Part shown: positions 1 to 12,195 of the stretch, piece by piece
Position numbering within the stretch: the stretch's first letter is position 1
Layout of the letters: each line of letters begins with the position of its first letter
NCBI RefSeq assembly: GCF_031882575.1
Contig: NZ_CP134772.1
Coordinates: 1,197,001 to 1,261,000, forward strand
DNA from: Pseudomonas sp. VD-NE ins
Lineage (GTDB): Bacteria > Pseudomonadota > Gammaproteobacteria > Pseudomonadales > Pseudomonadaceae
Length of the DNA: 64,000 nt
Direction: 5' to 3'
Notes under the pieces: generated by a model
Database searches by the model: none
The model's input: only the letters and a program-made list of their open reading frames with translations
What the model was told of the DNA's origin: nothing
Translations under genes and position numbers: made by a program

Positions 1-1240
<1,240 letters not shown>

Positions 1241-1379
1241 TCACAAAACCGCACGAAACCCAGCAGAAACGGGCCTTTACGGCTTTTTGTTACAGTAAAA
1301 ATAAGCGGCCTCTGAATAACTGATTTACCTGACTCTGAAGTCGGAAACACAGATTGATATCCGAGTGCAACCGTGCGTA

Positions 1380-1459
1380 GCGTTTCGGGTGATGTTGAGG
1401 GCGGTTTAGGCTAGAATGCACGGCCTCAAAGCACACCCCTTCCCGAGGCTGTCCCGAAG
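1380..1459 (+). promoter_or_regulatory. Putative purL promoter and leader
   Basis: The 285-bp gap between the divergent mltF and purL must hold both promoters. A -10-like TAGAAT lies at 1412-1417, about 40 bases ahead of the purL ATG. No convincing -35 stands at the right distance (TTGAGG at 1395 is too close), so the call is weak. A GAGG at 1444-1447 is a distant ribosome-binding candidate. I see no riboswitch-like fold here. Confidence 0.25.
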
Positions 1460-4400
1460 ATGTTGATCCTGCGCGGCGCTCCTGCCCTTTCTGCCTTTCG
1501 CCACAGCAAACTCCTTGAGCAACTGAGCCAGAAGGTTTCAGCTGTCAGTGGCCTGTATGCTGAATTCGCTCACTTCGCCGAAGTCACCGGCGTCCTGACC
1601 GGCGACGAACAGCAGGTGCTAGCGCGCCTTCTGAAGTACGGCCCAAGCGTTCCGGTACAAGAGCCGACCGGTCGTCTGTTTCTGGTGTTGCCGCGTTTCG
1701 GCACCATCTCGCCATGGTCGAGCAAGGCCAGCGACATCGCCCGCAACTGCGGCCTGAGCAAGATCCAGCGTCTGGAGCGCGGTATCGCCTTCTACGTGGC
1801 CGGTCAGTTCAGCGAAGCCGAAGCCCAGCAGATTGCCGACGTGCTGCATGACCGCATGACCCAGATCGTCCTGAGCAATCTGGAACAGGCTGCCGGTCTG
1901 TTCAGCCACGCCGAGCCGAAGCCGCTGACTGCGATCGACATCCTCGGTGGCGGTCGCGCCGCGCTGGAAAAAGCCAACACCGAACTGGGTCTGGCCCTCG
2001 CCGAAGACGAAATCGACTATCTGGTCGACGCCTTCAACGGCTTGAAGCGCAACCCGCACGACATCGAACTGATGATGTTCGCCCAGGCCAACTCCGAGCA
2101 CTGCCGTCACAAGATCTTCAACGCCAGTTGGGATATTGATGGCGAGAACCAGGAAAAAAGCCTGTTCGGCATGATCAAGAACACCTACGTGATGCACAGC
2201 GAAGGCGTTCTGTCGGCTTATAAGGACAACGCCTCGGTGATCGTCGGCAACGTTGCCGGCCGTTTCTTCCCGAACCCTGAAACCCGCCAGTACGGCGCGG
2301 TGCAGGAGCCGGTGCACATCCTGATGAAGGTTGAAACCCACAACCACCCGACCGCGATCGCTCCTTTCCCGGGCGCGTCGACCGGTTCCGGTGGCGAGAT
2401 CCGTGACGAAGGTGCAACCGGCCGTGGCGCCAAGCCAAAGGCTGGCCTGACCGGTTTCACCGTGTCCAACCTGCAGATCCCCGGCTTCGAACAGCCGTGG
2501 GAAGTGCCGTACGGCAAGCCTGAGCGCATCGTTACCGCGCTGGATATCATGATCGAAGGCCCGCTCGGCGGCGCCGCGTTCAACAACGAATTCGGCCGTC
2601 CGGCCCTGACCGGCTACTTCCGTACCTTCGAACAATCGATCAGCACCCCGCACGGTGACGAAGTTCGCGGTTACCACAAGCCGATCATGCTCGCTGGCGG
2701 CATGGGCAACATCCGCGAAGAACACGTCAAGAAAGGCGAGATCGTCGTTGGCTCCAAGCTGATCGTCCTCGGCGGCCCGGCGATGTTGATCGGTCTGGGT
2801 GGCGGCGCCGCTTCCTCGATGGCGACCGGCACCAGCTCGGCGGATCTCGACTTCGCTTCCGTGCAGCGTGAAAACCCTGAAATGGAGCGTCGCTGCCAGG
2901 AAGTCATCGACCGTTGCTGGCAACTGGGTGACAAAAACCCGATCAGCTTCATCCACGACGTCGGCGCGGGCGGTCTGTCCAACGCCTTCCCGGAACTGGT
3001 CAACGACGGCGACCGCGGTGGCCGTTTCGAACTGCGCAACATTCCCAACGACGAGCCGGGCATGGCCCCGCACGAAATCTGGTCCAACGAATCCCAGGAA
3101 CGTTATGTTCTGGCCGTCGGCCCGGAAGACTTCGAGCGCTTCCAGGCGATCTGCGAACGCGAGCGCTGCCCGTTTGCCGTTGTTGGTGAAGCCACTGCCG
3201 AGCCACAACTGACCGTGACCGACAGCCACTTCGGCAACAACCCGGTGGACATGCCGCTGGAAGTGTTGCTGGGCAAAGCCCCGCGCATGCACCGTTCGGT
3301 GGTACGCGAAGCCGAGCTGGGCGATGACTTCGATCCGTCGAACCTCGACATCAGCGAATCCATCGAACGCGTTCTGCATCACCCGGCCGTGGCGAGCAAA
3401 AGCTTCCTGATCACCATCGGCGACCGCACCATCACCGGCCTCGTGGCCCGTGATCAGATGGTTGGCCCATGGCAGGTTCCAGTAGCTGACGTTGCCGTTA
3501 CCGCGACCAGTTTCGACGTCTACACCGGTGAAGCGATGGCGATGGGCGAGCGTACTCCGCTGGCTCTGCTGGACGCTCCGGCGTCGGGCCGCATGGCTAT
3601 CGGCGAAACCCTGACCAACATCGCCGCTTCGCGCATCAACAAGCTCTCCGACATCAAATTGTCGGCGAACTGGATGTCGGCTGCCGGCCACCCGGGCGAA
3701 GACGCGCGTCTGTACGACACCGTGAAAGCGGTCGGTATGGAATTGTGCCCTGAGCTGGGCATCACCATTCCGGTGGGCAAGGACTCGATGTCCATGGCTA
3801 CTCGCTGGAACGACAACGGCGAAGAAAAAACCGTAACTTCGCCGATGTCACTGATCGTGACCGGTTTCGCGCCAGTGGCTGACATCCGTCAGACCCTGAC
3901 CCCGGAACTGCGCATGGACAAGGGTACCACCGACCTGATCCTGATCGACCTCGGTCGTGGTCAGAACCGTATGGGTGCTTCGATCCTTGCTCAGACACAC
4001 GGCAAACTCGGCAAACACGCGCCGGACGTCGATGACGCCGAAGACCTGAAAGCCTTCTTCGCAGTGATCCAGGGCTTGAACGCCGACGGTCACTTGCTGG
4101 CTTACCACGACCGTTCCGACGGTGGTCTGCTGACCTCCGTGGTGGAAATGGCCTTCGCCGGCCACTGCGGTCTGAGCCTGAACCTCGATAGCGTTGCCGA
4201 GTCCTCGGCGGAAATCGCTGCGATCCTGTTCAACGAAGAACTGGGTGCAGTGATCCAGGTTCGTCAGGACGCCACGCCGGACATCCTCGCGCAATTCAGC
4301 GCGGCCGGTCTGGGCGACTGCGTGTCGGTGATCGGTCAGCCGATCAACAATGGCCAGATCAACATCACCTTCAACGGTGACACCGTGTTCGAAGGCCAGC

Positions 4401-5356
4401 GTCGTCTGCTGCAACGTCAGTGGGCCGAGACCAGCTACCAGATCCAGCGTCTGCGTGACAACGCCGACTGCGCCGAGCAAGAGTTCGACGTGCTGCTGGA
4501 AGAAGACAATCCGGGCCTGAGCGTCAAGCTGAGCTATGACGTCAACCAGGACATCGCCGCGCCTTACATCAAGAAAGGCATCCGCCCACAGGTTGCCGTG
4601 CTGCGTGAGCAGGGCGTCAACGGTCAGGTGGAAATGGCCGCTGCGTTCGACCGCGCCGGTTTCAACGCAATCGACGTGCACATGAGCGACATTCTCGCTG
4701 GCCGTGTCGACCTGAACGAGTTCAAAGGTCTGGTGGCCTGCGGTGGTTTCTCCTACGGCGACGTCCTCGGCGCCGGTGAAGGCTGGGCCAAGTCGGCGCT
4801 GTTCAACAGCCGCGCCCGCGACGCGTTCCAGGGTTTCTTCGAGCGTAACGACAGCTTCACCCTCGGCGTGTGCAACGGTTGCCAGATGATGTCCAACCTG
4901 CACGAGCTGATTCCGGGCAGCGAGTTCTGGCCGCACTTCGTGCGCAACCGCTCCGAGCAGTTCGAAGCGCGCGTGGCGATGGTGCAGATCCAGGAATCGA
5001 ACTCGATCTTCCTGCAAGGCATGGCCGGTTCGCGTATGCCGATCGCCATTGCTCACGGTGAAGGTCACGCCGAGTTCTCCAGCGAAGAAGCACTGCTGGA
5101 AGCCGATCTGTCGGGTTGCGTGGCGATGCGTTTCGTCGACAACCACGGCAAGGTCACCGAGCGTTACCCGGCCAACCCGAACGGTTCGCCGCGCGGGATT
5201 ACCGGACTCACCAGCCGTGATGGCCGTGTGACGATCATGATGCCGCACCCGGAGCGTGTGTTCCGTGCCGTGCAGAACTCGTGGCGTTCGGAAGACTGGA
5301 ACGAAGATGCACCGTGGATGCGCATGTTCCGTAATGCGCGCGTCTGGGTGAACTAA
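1460..5356 (+). CDS. purL: Phosphoribosylformylglycinamidine synthase, single-chain PurL
   Basis: Catalyses the ATP- and glutamine-dependent conversion of FGAR to FGAM, step four of purine synthesis, in the cytoplasm. At 1298 residues it is the full-length gamma-proteobacterial form, with an N-terminal PurS-like region ([12 protein letters not shown]), two AIR-synthase-like halves and a C-terminal class I glutamine amidotransferase. The glutaminase nucleophile is Cys1138 in [10 protein letters not shown], with His1263 and Glu1265 in [24 protein letters not shown] is the conserved ATP/substrate loop. The ATG at 1460 gives the family's usual N-terminus. A small YqfO-like gene follows after only five bases, so the two are probably cotranscribed. 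Confidence 0.98.
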   Translation: MLILRGAPALSAFRHSKLLEQLSQKVSAVSGLYAEFAHFAEVTGVLTGDEQQVLARLLKYGPSVPVQEPTGRLFLVLPRFGTISPWSSKASDIARNCGLSKIQRLERGIAFYVAGQFSEAEAQQIADVLHDRMTQIVLSNLEQAAGLFSHAEPKPLTAIDILGGGRAALEKANTELGLALAEDEIDYLVDAFNGLKRNPHDIELMMFAQANSEHCRHKIFNASWDIDGENQEKSLFGMIKNTYVMHSEGVLSAYKDNASVIVGNVAGRFFPNPETRQYGAVQEPVHILMKVETHNHPTAIAPFPGASTGSGGEIRDEGATGRGAKPKAGLTGFTVSNLQIPGFEQPWEVPYGKPERIVTALDIMIEGPLGGAAFNNEFGRPALTGYFRTFEQSISTPHGDEVRGYHKPIMLAGGMGNIREEHVKKGEIVVGSKLIVLGGPAMLIGLGGGAASSMATGTSSADLDFASVQRENPEMERRCQEVIDRCWQLGDKNPISFIHDVGAGGLSNAFPELVNDGDRGGRFELRNIPNDEPGMAPHEIWSNESQERYVLAVGPEDFERFQAICERERCPFAVVGEATAEPQLTVTDSHFGNNPVDMPLEVLLGKAPRMHRSVVREAELGDDFDPSNLDISESIERVLHHPAVASKSFLITIGDRTITGLVARDQMVGPWQVPVADVAVTATSFDVYTGEAMAMGERTPLALLDAPASGRMAIGETLTNIAASRINKLSDIKLSANWMSAAGHPGEDARLYDTVKAVGMELCPELGITIPVGKDSMSMATRWNDNGEEKTVTSPMSLIVTGFAPVADIRQTLTPELRMDKGTTDLILIDLGRGQNRMGASILAQTHGKLGKHAPDVDDAEDLKAFFAVIQGLNADGHLLAYHDRSDGGLLTSVVEMAFAGHCGLSLNLDSVAESSAEIAAILFNEELGAVIQVRQDATPDILAQFSAAGLGDCVSVIGQPINNGQINITFNGDTVFEGQRRLLQRQWAETSYQIQRLRDNADCAEQEFDVLLEEDNPGLSVKLSYDVNQDIAAPYIKKGIRPQVAVLREQGVNGQVEMAAAFDRAGFNAIDVHMSDILAGRVDLNEFKGLVACGGFSYGDVLGAGEGWAKSALFNSRARDAFQGFFERNDSFTLGVCNGCQMMSNLHELIPGSEFWPHFVRNRSEQFEARVAMVQIQESNSIFLQGMAGSRMPIAIAHGEGHAEFSSEEALLEADLSGCVAMRFVDNHGKVTERYPANPNGSPRGITGLTSRDGRVTIMMPHPERVFRAVQNSWRSEDWNEDAPWMRMFRNARVWVN

Positions 5357-5361
5357 GGCCT

Positions 5362-5673
5362 GTGTACAAGCTCGCCTTTTTTGTTCCCGACAGTCATGTC
5401 GAGGTGGTCAAAGGCGCTGTGTTCGCTGCCGGTGGTGGGCGGATCGGTGACTATGACCACTGTGCCTGGCAGGTGCTCGGTCTGGGCCAGTTTCGTCCGT
5501 TGGACGGCAGTCAGCCGTTTCTGGGTGAGACGGGGCAGGTTGAGCGGGTCGAGGAATGGAAGGTTGAGCTTGTGGTGGCGGATGAGCTGATCGTTGCTGT
5601 TGTGGCGGCGTTGAAGCTTGGTCATCCCTATGAGACGCCCGCTTATGAAGTGTGGCGACTGGAAGATTTCTGA
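5362..5673 (+). CDS. YqfO/NIF3 insert-domain-like protein (CutA/PII fold)
   Basis: A 103-residue protein starting at GTG five bases after the purL stop. It has the short PII/CutA-like ferredoxin fold that occurs as an insert in NIF3/YqfO proteins: YKLAFFVP at the start, VFAAGGGRIGDYDHC, and HPYETPAYEVW near the end. In this family the fold is thought to bind metal or a small ligand, but no enzymatic role is established. The position directly behind purL matches the uncharacterised gene I recall next to P. aeruginosa purL. Expression by read-through from purL is likely, and a strong terminator follows it. Confidence 0.85.
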   Translation: MYKLAFFVPDSHVEVVKGAVFAAGGGRIGDYDHCAWQVLGLGQFRPLDGSQPFLGETGQVERVEEWKVELVVADELIVAVVAALKLGHPYETPAYEVWRLEDF

Positions 5674-5696
5674 TCTTCTGTGCTGTTGAAACAGGA

Positions 5697-5728
5697 AACC
5701 CGCTGAAAGTGATTTCAGCGGGTTTTTT
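5697..5728 (+). terminator. Rho-independent terminator after the purL unit
   Basis: The perfect 12-base stem AACCCGCTGAAA / TTTCAGCGGGTT with a four-base loop is followed by TTTT. It lies between the convergent purL unit and toxin gene and may serve both strands. Confidence 0.9.
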
Positions 5729-5742
5729 GTTGCCGATGACTT

Positions 5743-8700
5743 TTACAAGACGGGCCTCATCTTCTTGTCGTCAATGAGCATTTCAATCAGCTTGTGCAGA
5801 TAGTTGAAACGCTGGTTTTGTTTCCCCCATCGATCAACGTAAAGCAAGCCTTTGTCATCCACCTGGATCGGTGTGGTGACGATGTCGCCGGTGCCTGATT
5901 TGTGCACCAGAATGGCTTCGGTCGAACTGGGGCGTTCGATCAGGAAGTCTCCGGCTTTGATCAGCTTGCTGCGGTCGACAGAGACAACCGCTGCCGGCTT
6001 GTTCTTCCCGGCAACGGCGACGTCCATTGTGAAGTCGGCGCGTAACGCCCGGTTAGCACCGCTGGTGCCAGAATCAGTAACTTCCCACACTCCGCGATGG
6101 ATACCTCTGGCCAGTTCAGGGGCCGCATCGCGTATGTGAAGGCCGACGGCGCCGAGTGTATCGGCCAAGCCTGGTACGCCAAGGTTGTAATTGGTGTGCT
6201 TGCTGCTGACAAAGGCGACCCATGGGTGCGGGCCGTTTGCCAGTTGGTCGGCTTCGATCACCTGGGTCGCGAAATAGCTGAACATCTGCTTTCGTGACAG
6301 GTCCGGGTCAGAAAAATCGCTGACATGGTAGCTGGAGGTGCAGTCAAGCGCCCTGATACGCAGATTGTTTTTGGCAGCGGCCTGAACCACCTCTGTATAC
6401 GTATGGTTACCGGGGTCGAACGGTAGTAGGTCGTTGTCCAGATCTTTCAGAAAGGTTTTGAGTCGCTCGGGCATGTGTTGGGTGCGATAAAACTGATCCA
6501 GATCGGCCTGGTGCAGATCGGTCATCAGATGCTCCATATACAGGGTGTCGTACCCGGCGTCCTTGAGCGCCTTCAAGTGCGCATTGAGCTGAGCCTTGCC
6601 CGATTGCTGAGCAGGCACCTCACCGACCACCAGATTCAGGCGACTGTCGGCCAATGGTCGGAGAAGTCCGTTGAAATCGGTGTTATCGACAATTTTTGGC
6701 AGCGTGACGGCCGGGGGCGGCGTGAAGTCCGTGAAGGCGTCACTCGCTGCCTTCTTCAGGCGTTTGCGGCTGACGACGAAGGCATCGAATGCTTCCTTCT
6801 GCGTTTTTATTTGCGGAGGGAAGCTGGTGTGCAATGCCATGGGCCTCACGCGCTGTCGAGCTATTTCGTCACGCATCGACAACGGGATATCGAACTCGCT
6901 GAAATGCTGAGCGCCGGGATCAGCCGCCTCTGCGGGCTGCAGGCGTGGAAGACGGGTCTTGTAAGCCGTGGGTAATCTCACCTGATAATCGCCTTTGGCC
7001 GTGACATTGTCGACGACGGCATCGGGTGAATCCACACTGATGCGTGCCGGCTGGCCCAATGGAATATCCTCGATGCGCACCGCGACGGCGTCGTGTAGAT
7101 CGGCCAGGCCGGGCGTGTTGCCAAACGTGGTCATGCGCGATTGGTCGGTCAGGACTATCCAGCGTTCTCCAGGTGCATCGGCCATATCGTCGGCAATGGT
7201 TTTGTACGAGTAGAAATTCCTGACACTGTTGCTCCGCGGGGTGAATGGCGGAAACTCGACCATCAGCAAGGCACCGTCCAGGTTATAACCGGTCGAGGCG
7301 TCCAGTGCTTTGACCTTCAAACCCTTTTCCCGGGCCGTGCGCACCAGCGACAGGTAGGAGAAGGGGGAGTCGGGTGCATGCTCCAGTTTTTTATCGACTG
7401 CCTTCAGATGCCTTTTGATGTGCTTCCAGGATTTGCCTTTATTGAACTTATCCAGTTTGACGTTGAAGACGTCGCCCGGAAGATATTCCACATAGATGCG
7501 TTTGAACCCGCTGTCGATCAGCGCGTCCATACCGTTGATTATCGCCTGCTTGCTGGCGATAGAGCCAGGTTCGGCGCCGATGACCAGATTTTTGCCGGTG
7601 AACGCGTCGCTGGCGATCAATTGAGCAAATGACGTGTCGGCCGCGACTGCGGGGGCTTCGGCCCGAGCAGGCAGAGGCGTGAGGTCTTCAAAGTGACGCG
7701 CGGCGTCGTTGGTCAGCTTCTCGACTTGTTTCCGGTAGGCCAAGCGCGTTTTGTCGAGATTCTGGGCTGCGCCGAAGAGTGAGAGTTCGGGAGAGGAACC
7801 CAGGTAGTACTCGCTCGCTTTGATGATGTCTTCGCGGGATTGCGGGTTCATCACCATTTCAATGTGTTCCCGGTATTTGGGCGGTATGCCATAGTCTAAC
7901 TGCGGGCTAGAGGTCTGCGGCACAGGTTCGTACTTCGGCGCACCGCCGGGCACGCGACTGCGCACCATCACGCCGTTGGAGTCGGTCATGGCCAGGATCG
8001 TGGTGGACAAGAATCTGCCGGTGTCAGGGTCGAGGCTATGCAACAAGTAACGACCGGCGATATCGGTCGTATTCGATGCCCACAGGACCCGGCCTTCGTA
8101 AACCACCGGTCGCATGTCCGAGGACGGCACAGTTGGCTCAACCTGGTCGACCAGCGCCGATACACGTGCCTGTTCAGTGGCGGCGCTGCCCGCAGTCAGG
8201 CGCAGCGGGCGGTTGAGAGGTTTGAGTGAGCGCAGGGCTGGACGCAGGTCGGTCAACACCGCGCCTGCACTGTTGAACAGATAACCGAGAAAGTGCTGAA
8301 ACGCTTCGCTGTTTTTGCCCTGACGATAGGCGTGCAGGGCGAGCATGGCGTCCTTGAATGCCAGTAGCAGGCCGGTGCTCAGACTCAGTAGCGGAAAGGG
8401 CGCAGTGGCAATCGCGGTGGCCCATTCGACACATGTCCAGACCAGGCCGGCAATCATTTCGGCGCGACTGGTAGTGGTCGCGTGAATGTCGTCGATCTTG
8501 CGCTGCAGTTTCATGTCGTACAAACCTTGACGCAGGTCGCTGACGGGGACCAGCGCGCGGGTCGAGTCGTAACGTGCAGGGCTCGGCGTGGTCTTGTCGA
8601 GGTCCTTGGGCAGGCTTTTTCTGACGGCTTCGAGGAAGGTACGAAACCTGGTCTGGGACTCAACGCTCACCCGCCGGGTGAAATACTCGATCATGCCGTC

Positions 8701-11472
8701 CTGCTGTTTGAGCAGGTAATTGAACAGTCTGGCTTCGCGGAAGCTGACGCCATCGGGGGCGCCGGGGGTGTAGAGCAGGACCGGATTTTTGTCATGGCTG
8801 AACAGCCAGTTGTCGAGCACCCATTCCCCGTCGATCATCAGTCGGTGGATCGGATAGTTTTTCTGCCTCTGCTTCGATGTGTCACCCATGCTGTCGATGC
8901 TCTGCTCGAGCCATACCAGGTCGCTGCTGACGATATGGCCCTGCAGACGGCATTCCAGTGCCGCGTATTTCATCTGGCGCTGGGTGATGGCCAGCGTCGT
9001 GTTGCGCCTGAGATGGTAAGCCTCGCTTGCAGGGTTTTGCAGGTCCTTTTTGACCTTGGCGGTGTACCGTTCACCGATCCAGACACCGGTGACCGAGCGT
9101 GCAACATTCTGCGGCGTCAGGTTGCTGATATCGATCCCGGGCGGCCCTTTGAAGCGCGCCGAGCGGGAAAACTTTTCATTGAGAAAACCTAAGCCGTCTT
9201 CGTAGCCATCGCGGTACAAACGGGTGTAGTTCACCGGCTCAGGTGTCGACGAACGCACGATAGAGAGAGGTGAGTAGGCCCACACAGTATCCGGGTCAAC
9301 ATCGTTGGCCGGGCGCTTGAGCAATTGGTTCAGGCTTTTTTTCGCTTGTTCATGCACGAACGCCTCAAACGTCGGGAAGCGGCTATCCGATGACTTGTGT
9401 TTGTCGTATGCCTGCGACGCGCCCTCGGCCTCTTCAGACAGTGTCGCCAGCTTTCTGCGATTGGCCGGTGTGGTCGTGCGATACCAGGCTGGAGTGCTGA
9501 AGTCATAGTCGTCGGTTCGAGTGGCCAACACGTGGTCGGCCATCGCCCGCAGGCAGACGAGATGATTGCCGGTGTTTTCGAAGGTGATCTTTTTGTGCTC
9601 CAGATCCCCAGGCTTGAGATTCAGACCGGAGAGCACTTTGTAAACGCTTTGGCGAAAACGCATCGGTGCGCGGCTGATCAGGTAGCTGGCCATGCTGTTG
9701 GTGTCATGGCTGTGTCCGGCCCAACGGAGGATGTGAGTCTTGCATTCGAGTTCGCTGGCGAACGCCTGGAAATGCCGGTCTCGCGGTGCTTCCGGGGTGC
9801 AGAGCAATACACGTGTGGTGGCTCCGGCACTGTCGCTTTGTCGAAGTATCCAAAGATCCTGTAATTGGGCGCCATGCAGGGACAGCGTTGAAGCACGCAG
9901 GTGTGGGGCGCTGCCACTGCGCAGATCGCGGATCAGTTGCAGATCGCTGTCGAGCAGATGGCCCTTCAGCACCGCCGCGCAGGCCAGCGCGAGGATCCGT
10001 TGATCAAGCATGTGTTCAAGCGCTGGCTTGATGGTGGATCGCGCCTGCATCTCTTTTTGCAAGTGATTGAAGTCGACGCGCGGCTGCAACTTCAAGGCTT
10101 GCTCGACAAGCCATGCCGGCGTCACGTCCGAGTACGATTCCGGCAACGGCGCATCGTTGTAGGTGAGGGTGGTATAGGTGAGAAACTCCGAGCCCGCCAA
10201 CTCATCGCCGGTATGCGGCCCGCGCAAGGACAGCTCGAGCAGATTGCGCCGATGCTCAAAGAAACTGTAGCTCACAACCCGACGATAGGTGCAGATCTGC
10301 AGGTTTTCGGGTTCCAGATCATCAATTTCCAGGTCATCGCTCAGGCACTCAAGCCATTGATGGCGAGCCAGAGCCATCAGGTTGGCCGCCGGCCCCATCA
10401 GGTCGAGCAGTGTCTGCCGTGCCTTATGGTAATTGCCTGCCTGCTGCGCCAGCTCGGTCTGCTTCGTCGCGCTGGCGCTGCGATACCAATCCGGAGCGCT
10501 GTTGCGCAGGTGGCGCTCGAACAGGATTTGCGCTCGCAATTCCAGGCGCTGCGTGGGGTCCGGCAGTGCGCTGATGATGGCCCGGTCGAGGGCCGCGACC
10601 AGTTGCGCAGCGTCTTTTTGCGGATTGTCGTCAAGGCTCAGTGCGCGCTCGATGTCCTGCGTGCGTTTTTCGATCAACGCATCGTAGGTATGTTCAAACA
10701 CTGGTTTGCTGTCGATCGGCGCCAGTTGCAGCGGCCAGATCCCTGCTGCGCCGATGTGGTGATATCGCGTCGGCAACAACTGCATGAAACCTTCGGATCC
10801 GGTGGCTTTCTTGAAGCCATCAAGCAGATGGGCATCGAGGTCGGCCAGAGCGTCGAAATACTCAAGGCCTCTTGCCGGTGTAAACAGCACGACATAGCCG
10901 ACGCGCTGATCGGTCAGCAGGTCGCTGACCCGGTGGCTGTCCTTTTCAGTGATGACAAAGGCACCGGCCAGCTCGACGGTGACGCCTTGGTAACTGAACT
11001 GTAGCGCGTAAGTGGCTGGACGCAGCATCGGCCCCAGATCCGTTTTTTCCACAAGCAAACCGGCTTCCGGCGCTAGCAGGCGATCCTTGACGGCCTGGCG
11101 CGCCTCGTGACCGAGGGCGGTGAAGCCGGCGTCGTATTTCAAGAAGGTTTTAGCCGGTTTGCCATCGATCAGATCGCGAAGATCCATGTTGAGCAACTGC
11201 GAGTCGAGTTTGATCTTGAGCGCTGCGATCAGCTTCTTGCCCGCGTCGCTGTGCAGGTCGCTGGTTTGCAGTGCCTGATAAAGCGCGCGGCTACGCTGCA
11301 GGAAGTGTTCGCGGTATTTTTTCAGCTGCTCGACCAGGCGTTTGAGGTACAGCTGCTCGGTCGTCGAGGCTTGTTCGGCAACCAGAGGGGTTTCGAACTT
11401 GAAGAGGTGATGGCCGATCTGATTGAGATCGTTCCTGATCTCTTCGGACGTGGGTGCGGCGGAAGTGCTCAT
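5743..11472 (-). CDS. Large dermonecrotic-type toxin with two Tiki-like effector domains
   Basis: A 1909-residue protein of the family annotated as dermonecrotic toxin or membrane-targeted effector domain-containing toxin, related to Pasteurella multocida toxin. The N-terminal two-thirds is the long alpha-helical DUF6543-like region. A hydrophobic stretch (VWTCVEWATAIATAPFPL, near residue 1065) resembles a translocation helix. Two homologous Tiki/EreA-like domains follow at about residues 1282-1480 and 1600-1800, each introduced by a helical segment ending in TP-P-A. I place the start at ATG 11472 because GGAGG lies eight bases upstream; ATGs at 11511 and 11487 lack such a site. No secretion signal, T6SS marker or immunity gene is adjacent. 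It interrupts an otherwise conserved purL-nag order, suggesting acquisition. Confidence 0.8.
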   Translation of the reverse strand: MSTSAAPTSEEIRNDLNQIGHHLFKFETPLVAEQASTTEQLYLKRLVEQLKKYREHFLQRSRALYQALQTSDLHSDAGKKLIAALKIKLDSQLLNMDLRDLIDGKPAKTFLKYDAGFTALGHEARQAVKDRLLAPEAGLLVEKTDLGPMLRPATYALQFSYQGVTVELAGAFVITEKDSHRVSDLLTDQRVGYVVLFTPARGLEYFDALADLDAHLLDGFKKATGSEGFMQLLPTRYHHIGAAGIWPLQLAPIDSKPVFEHTYDALIEKRTQDIERALSLDDNPQKDAAQLVAALDRAIISALPDPTQRLELRAQILFERHLRNSAPDWYRSASATKQTELAQQAGNYHKARQTLLDLMGPAANLMALARHQWLECLSDDLEIDDLEPENLQICTYRRVVSYSFFEHRRNLLELSLRGPHTGDELAGSEFLTYTTLTYNDAPLPESYSDVTPAWLVEQALKLQPRVDFNHLQKEMQARSTIKPALEHMLDQRILALACAAVLKGHLLDSDLQLIRDLRSGSAPHLRASTLSLHGAQLQDLWILRQSDSAGATTRVLLCTPEAPRDRHFQAFASELECKTHILRWAGHSHDTNSMASYLISRAPMRFRQSVYKVLSGLNLKPGDLEHKKITFENTGNHLVCLRAMADHVLATRTDDYDFSTPAWYRTTTPANRRKLATLSEEAEGASQAYDKHKSSDSRFPTFEAFVHEQAKKSLNQLLKRPANDVDPDTVWAYSPLSIVRSSTPEPVNYTRLYRDGYEDGLGFLNEKFSRSARFKGPPGIDISNLTPQNVARSVTGVWIGERYTAKVKKDLQNPASEAYHLRRNTTLAITQRQMKYAALECRLQGHIVSSDLVWLEQSIDSMGDTSKQRQKNYPIHRLMIDGEWVLDNWLFSHDKNPVLLYTPGAPDGVSFREARLFNYLLKQQDGMIEYFTRRVSVESQTRFRTFLEAVRKSLPKDLDKTTPSPARYDSTRALVPVSDLRQGLYDMKLQRKIDDIHATTTSRAEMIAGLVWTCVEWATAIATAPFPLLSLSTGLLLAFKDAMLALHAYRQGKNSEAFQHFLGYLFNSAGAVLTDLRPALRSLKPLNRPLRLTAGSAATEQARVSALVDQVEPTVPSSDMRPVVYEGRVLWASNTTDIAGRYLLHSLDPDTGRFLSTTILAMTDSNGVMVRSRVPGGAPKYEPVPQTSSPQLDYGIPPKYREHIEMVMNPQSREDIIKASEYYLGSSPELSLFGAAQNLDKTRLAYRKQVEKLTNDAARHFEDLTPLPARAEAPAVAADTSFAQLIASDAFTGKNLVIGAEPGSIASKQAIINGMDALIDSGFKRIYVEYLPGDVFNVKLDKFNKGKSWKHIKRHLKAVDKKLEHAPDSPFSYLSLVRTAREKGLKVKALDASTGYNLDGALLMVEFPPFTPRSNSVRNFYSYKTIADDMADAPGERWIVLTDQSRMTTFGNTPGLADLHDAVAVRIEDIPLGQPARISVDSPDAVVDNVTAKGDYQVRLPTAYKTRLPRLQPAEAADPGAQHFSEFDIPLSMRDEIARQRVRPMALHTSFPPQIKTQKEAFDAFVVSRKRLKKAASDAFTDFTPPPAVTLPKIVDNTDFNGLLRPLADSRLNLVVGEVPAQQSGKAQLNAHLKALKDAGYDTLYMEHLMTDLHQADLDQFYRTQHMPERLKTFLKDLDNDLLPFDPGNHTYTEVVQAAAKNNLRIRALDCTSSYHVSDFSDPDLSRKQMFSYFATQVIEADQLANGPHPWVAFVSSKHTNYNLGVPGLADTLGAVGLHIRDAAPELARGIHRGVWEVTDSGTSGANRALRADFTMDVAVAGKNKPAAVVSVDRSKLIKAGDFLIERPSSTEAILVHKSGTGDIVTTPIQVDDKGLLYVDRWGKQNQRFNYLHKLIEMLIDDKKMRPVL

Positions 11473-11639
11473 CGGCACAGCCTCCATGCTGGTGGGAAGA
11501 GTCTTCAGCATGGCGAGGGTGGCAGTGGTGATGGTGGTACATATGTATTGAAGAACGCCTGCGCACCTGGTGTTGTGTGTCGCTCAGGATTCATGGGTAC
11601 ATATCCGTTGCTGTGGTAACGGCTGCTTAGGGTTCCGCC
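11473..11639. promoter_or_regulatory. Upstream region of the toxin gene
   Basis: This region should carry the toxin promoter (minus strand). GTACATAT occurs twice, at about 11538 and 11595, as a direct repeat. I could not identify a clear -35/-10 pair. No gene is visible on either strand. Confidence 0.25.
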
Positions 11640-11890
11640 CTTACGGCGGGTCACCTTTTCCAAACGCCGAAAAGGTAACCCAAAAGGCTTGCCCCAACGT
11701 TCGGCCCTCTCGCTAAAGCTCGGGGTTCCTTCGCTCCGGAATTCATCCGGGCGCATCGCCTACGGTTTGCTTCGCTGCACCTCCTCTCGATGCATTTGGC
11801 TGCGCCAAACGGTCGCTGCGCTCCCACCCCCGGATAAATCCCTCCACTCAGCCTGCCGACGGGGCCTGTGGATCAAGATCAAAAGCCGCA
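11640..11890. repeat. Recurrent Pseudomonas intergenic element
   Basis: GC-rich sequence opening with TTACGGCGGGTCACC and running through a series of short palindromes such as TTTGGCTGCGCCAAA (11798-11812). I recognise it as a dispersed intergenic sequence common in fluorescent pseudomonads. Short open frames across it (for example 11689-11922) have no ribosome-binding site and look spurious. Copy number cannot be judged from one window. Confidence 0.5.
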
Positions 11891-11982
11891 GCCGAGCTAA
11901 CGCTCATCCTGTTGAGTGGTGAAGAGCACGGGTGTTCGGCGTTGATTTTTTGGTGGATTCGCCCCTCATCGGAACGCCGCCC

Positions 11983-12126
11983 GCCCAGCCCTCTCCCGAG
12001 GGAGAGGAAGCCGATTTGTGGGCTTTTCGAGATCTGAGTTCGACTCGGTATTTCACTTAGGCGTACATCCACCAAACACCTCGGTCAGTCCCCTCTCCCT
12101 CTGGGAGAGGGCTAGGGTGAGGGTTT
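11983..12126. repeat. Dispersed GAGGG-bordered element, copy 1
   Basis: The element is bordered by hairpins of the CCCTCTCCC/GGGAGAGGG type. The 30 bases at 12076-12105 are exactly the reverse complement of 23334-23363. The block at 12020-12051 (cttttcgagatctgag and following) is a near-identical inverted match to 23388-23418. It is therefore an inverted copy of the element near 23.3 kb. It contains no gene. Confidence 0.75.
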
Positions 12127-12195
12127 GCTTTTGGCTGTTTAATGATGTGTCGAATAGCCAGAACCTTCCCACAAGGTTTTCAGGTTGTCCGTCGG

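Noticed and set aside
1619..3691. 690-codon open frame antisense to purL, and a similar one at 3848-5248
   Set aside because: Product is His/Val/Arg-rich with no recognisable domain. High third-position GC in purL produces such shadows; purL is certain.
11689..11922. 77-codon frame downstream of the repeat at 11.6 kb
   Set aside because: Lies in a dispersed repeat, lacks a ribosome-binding site and resembles no protein family.
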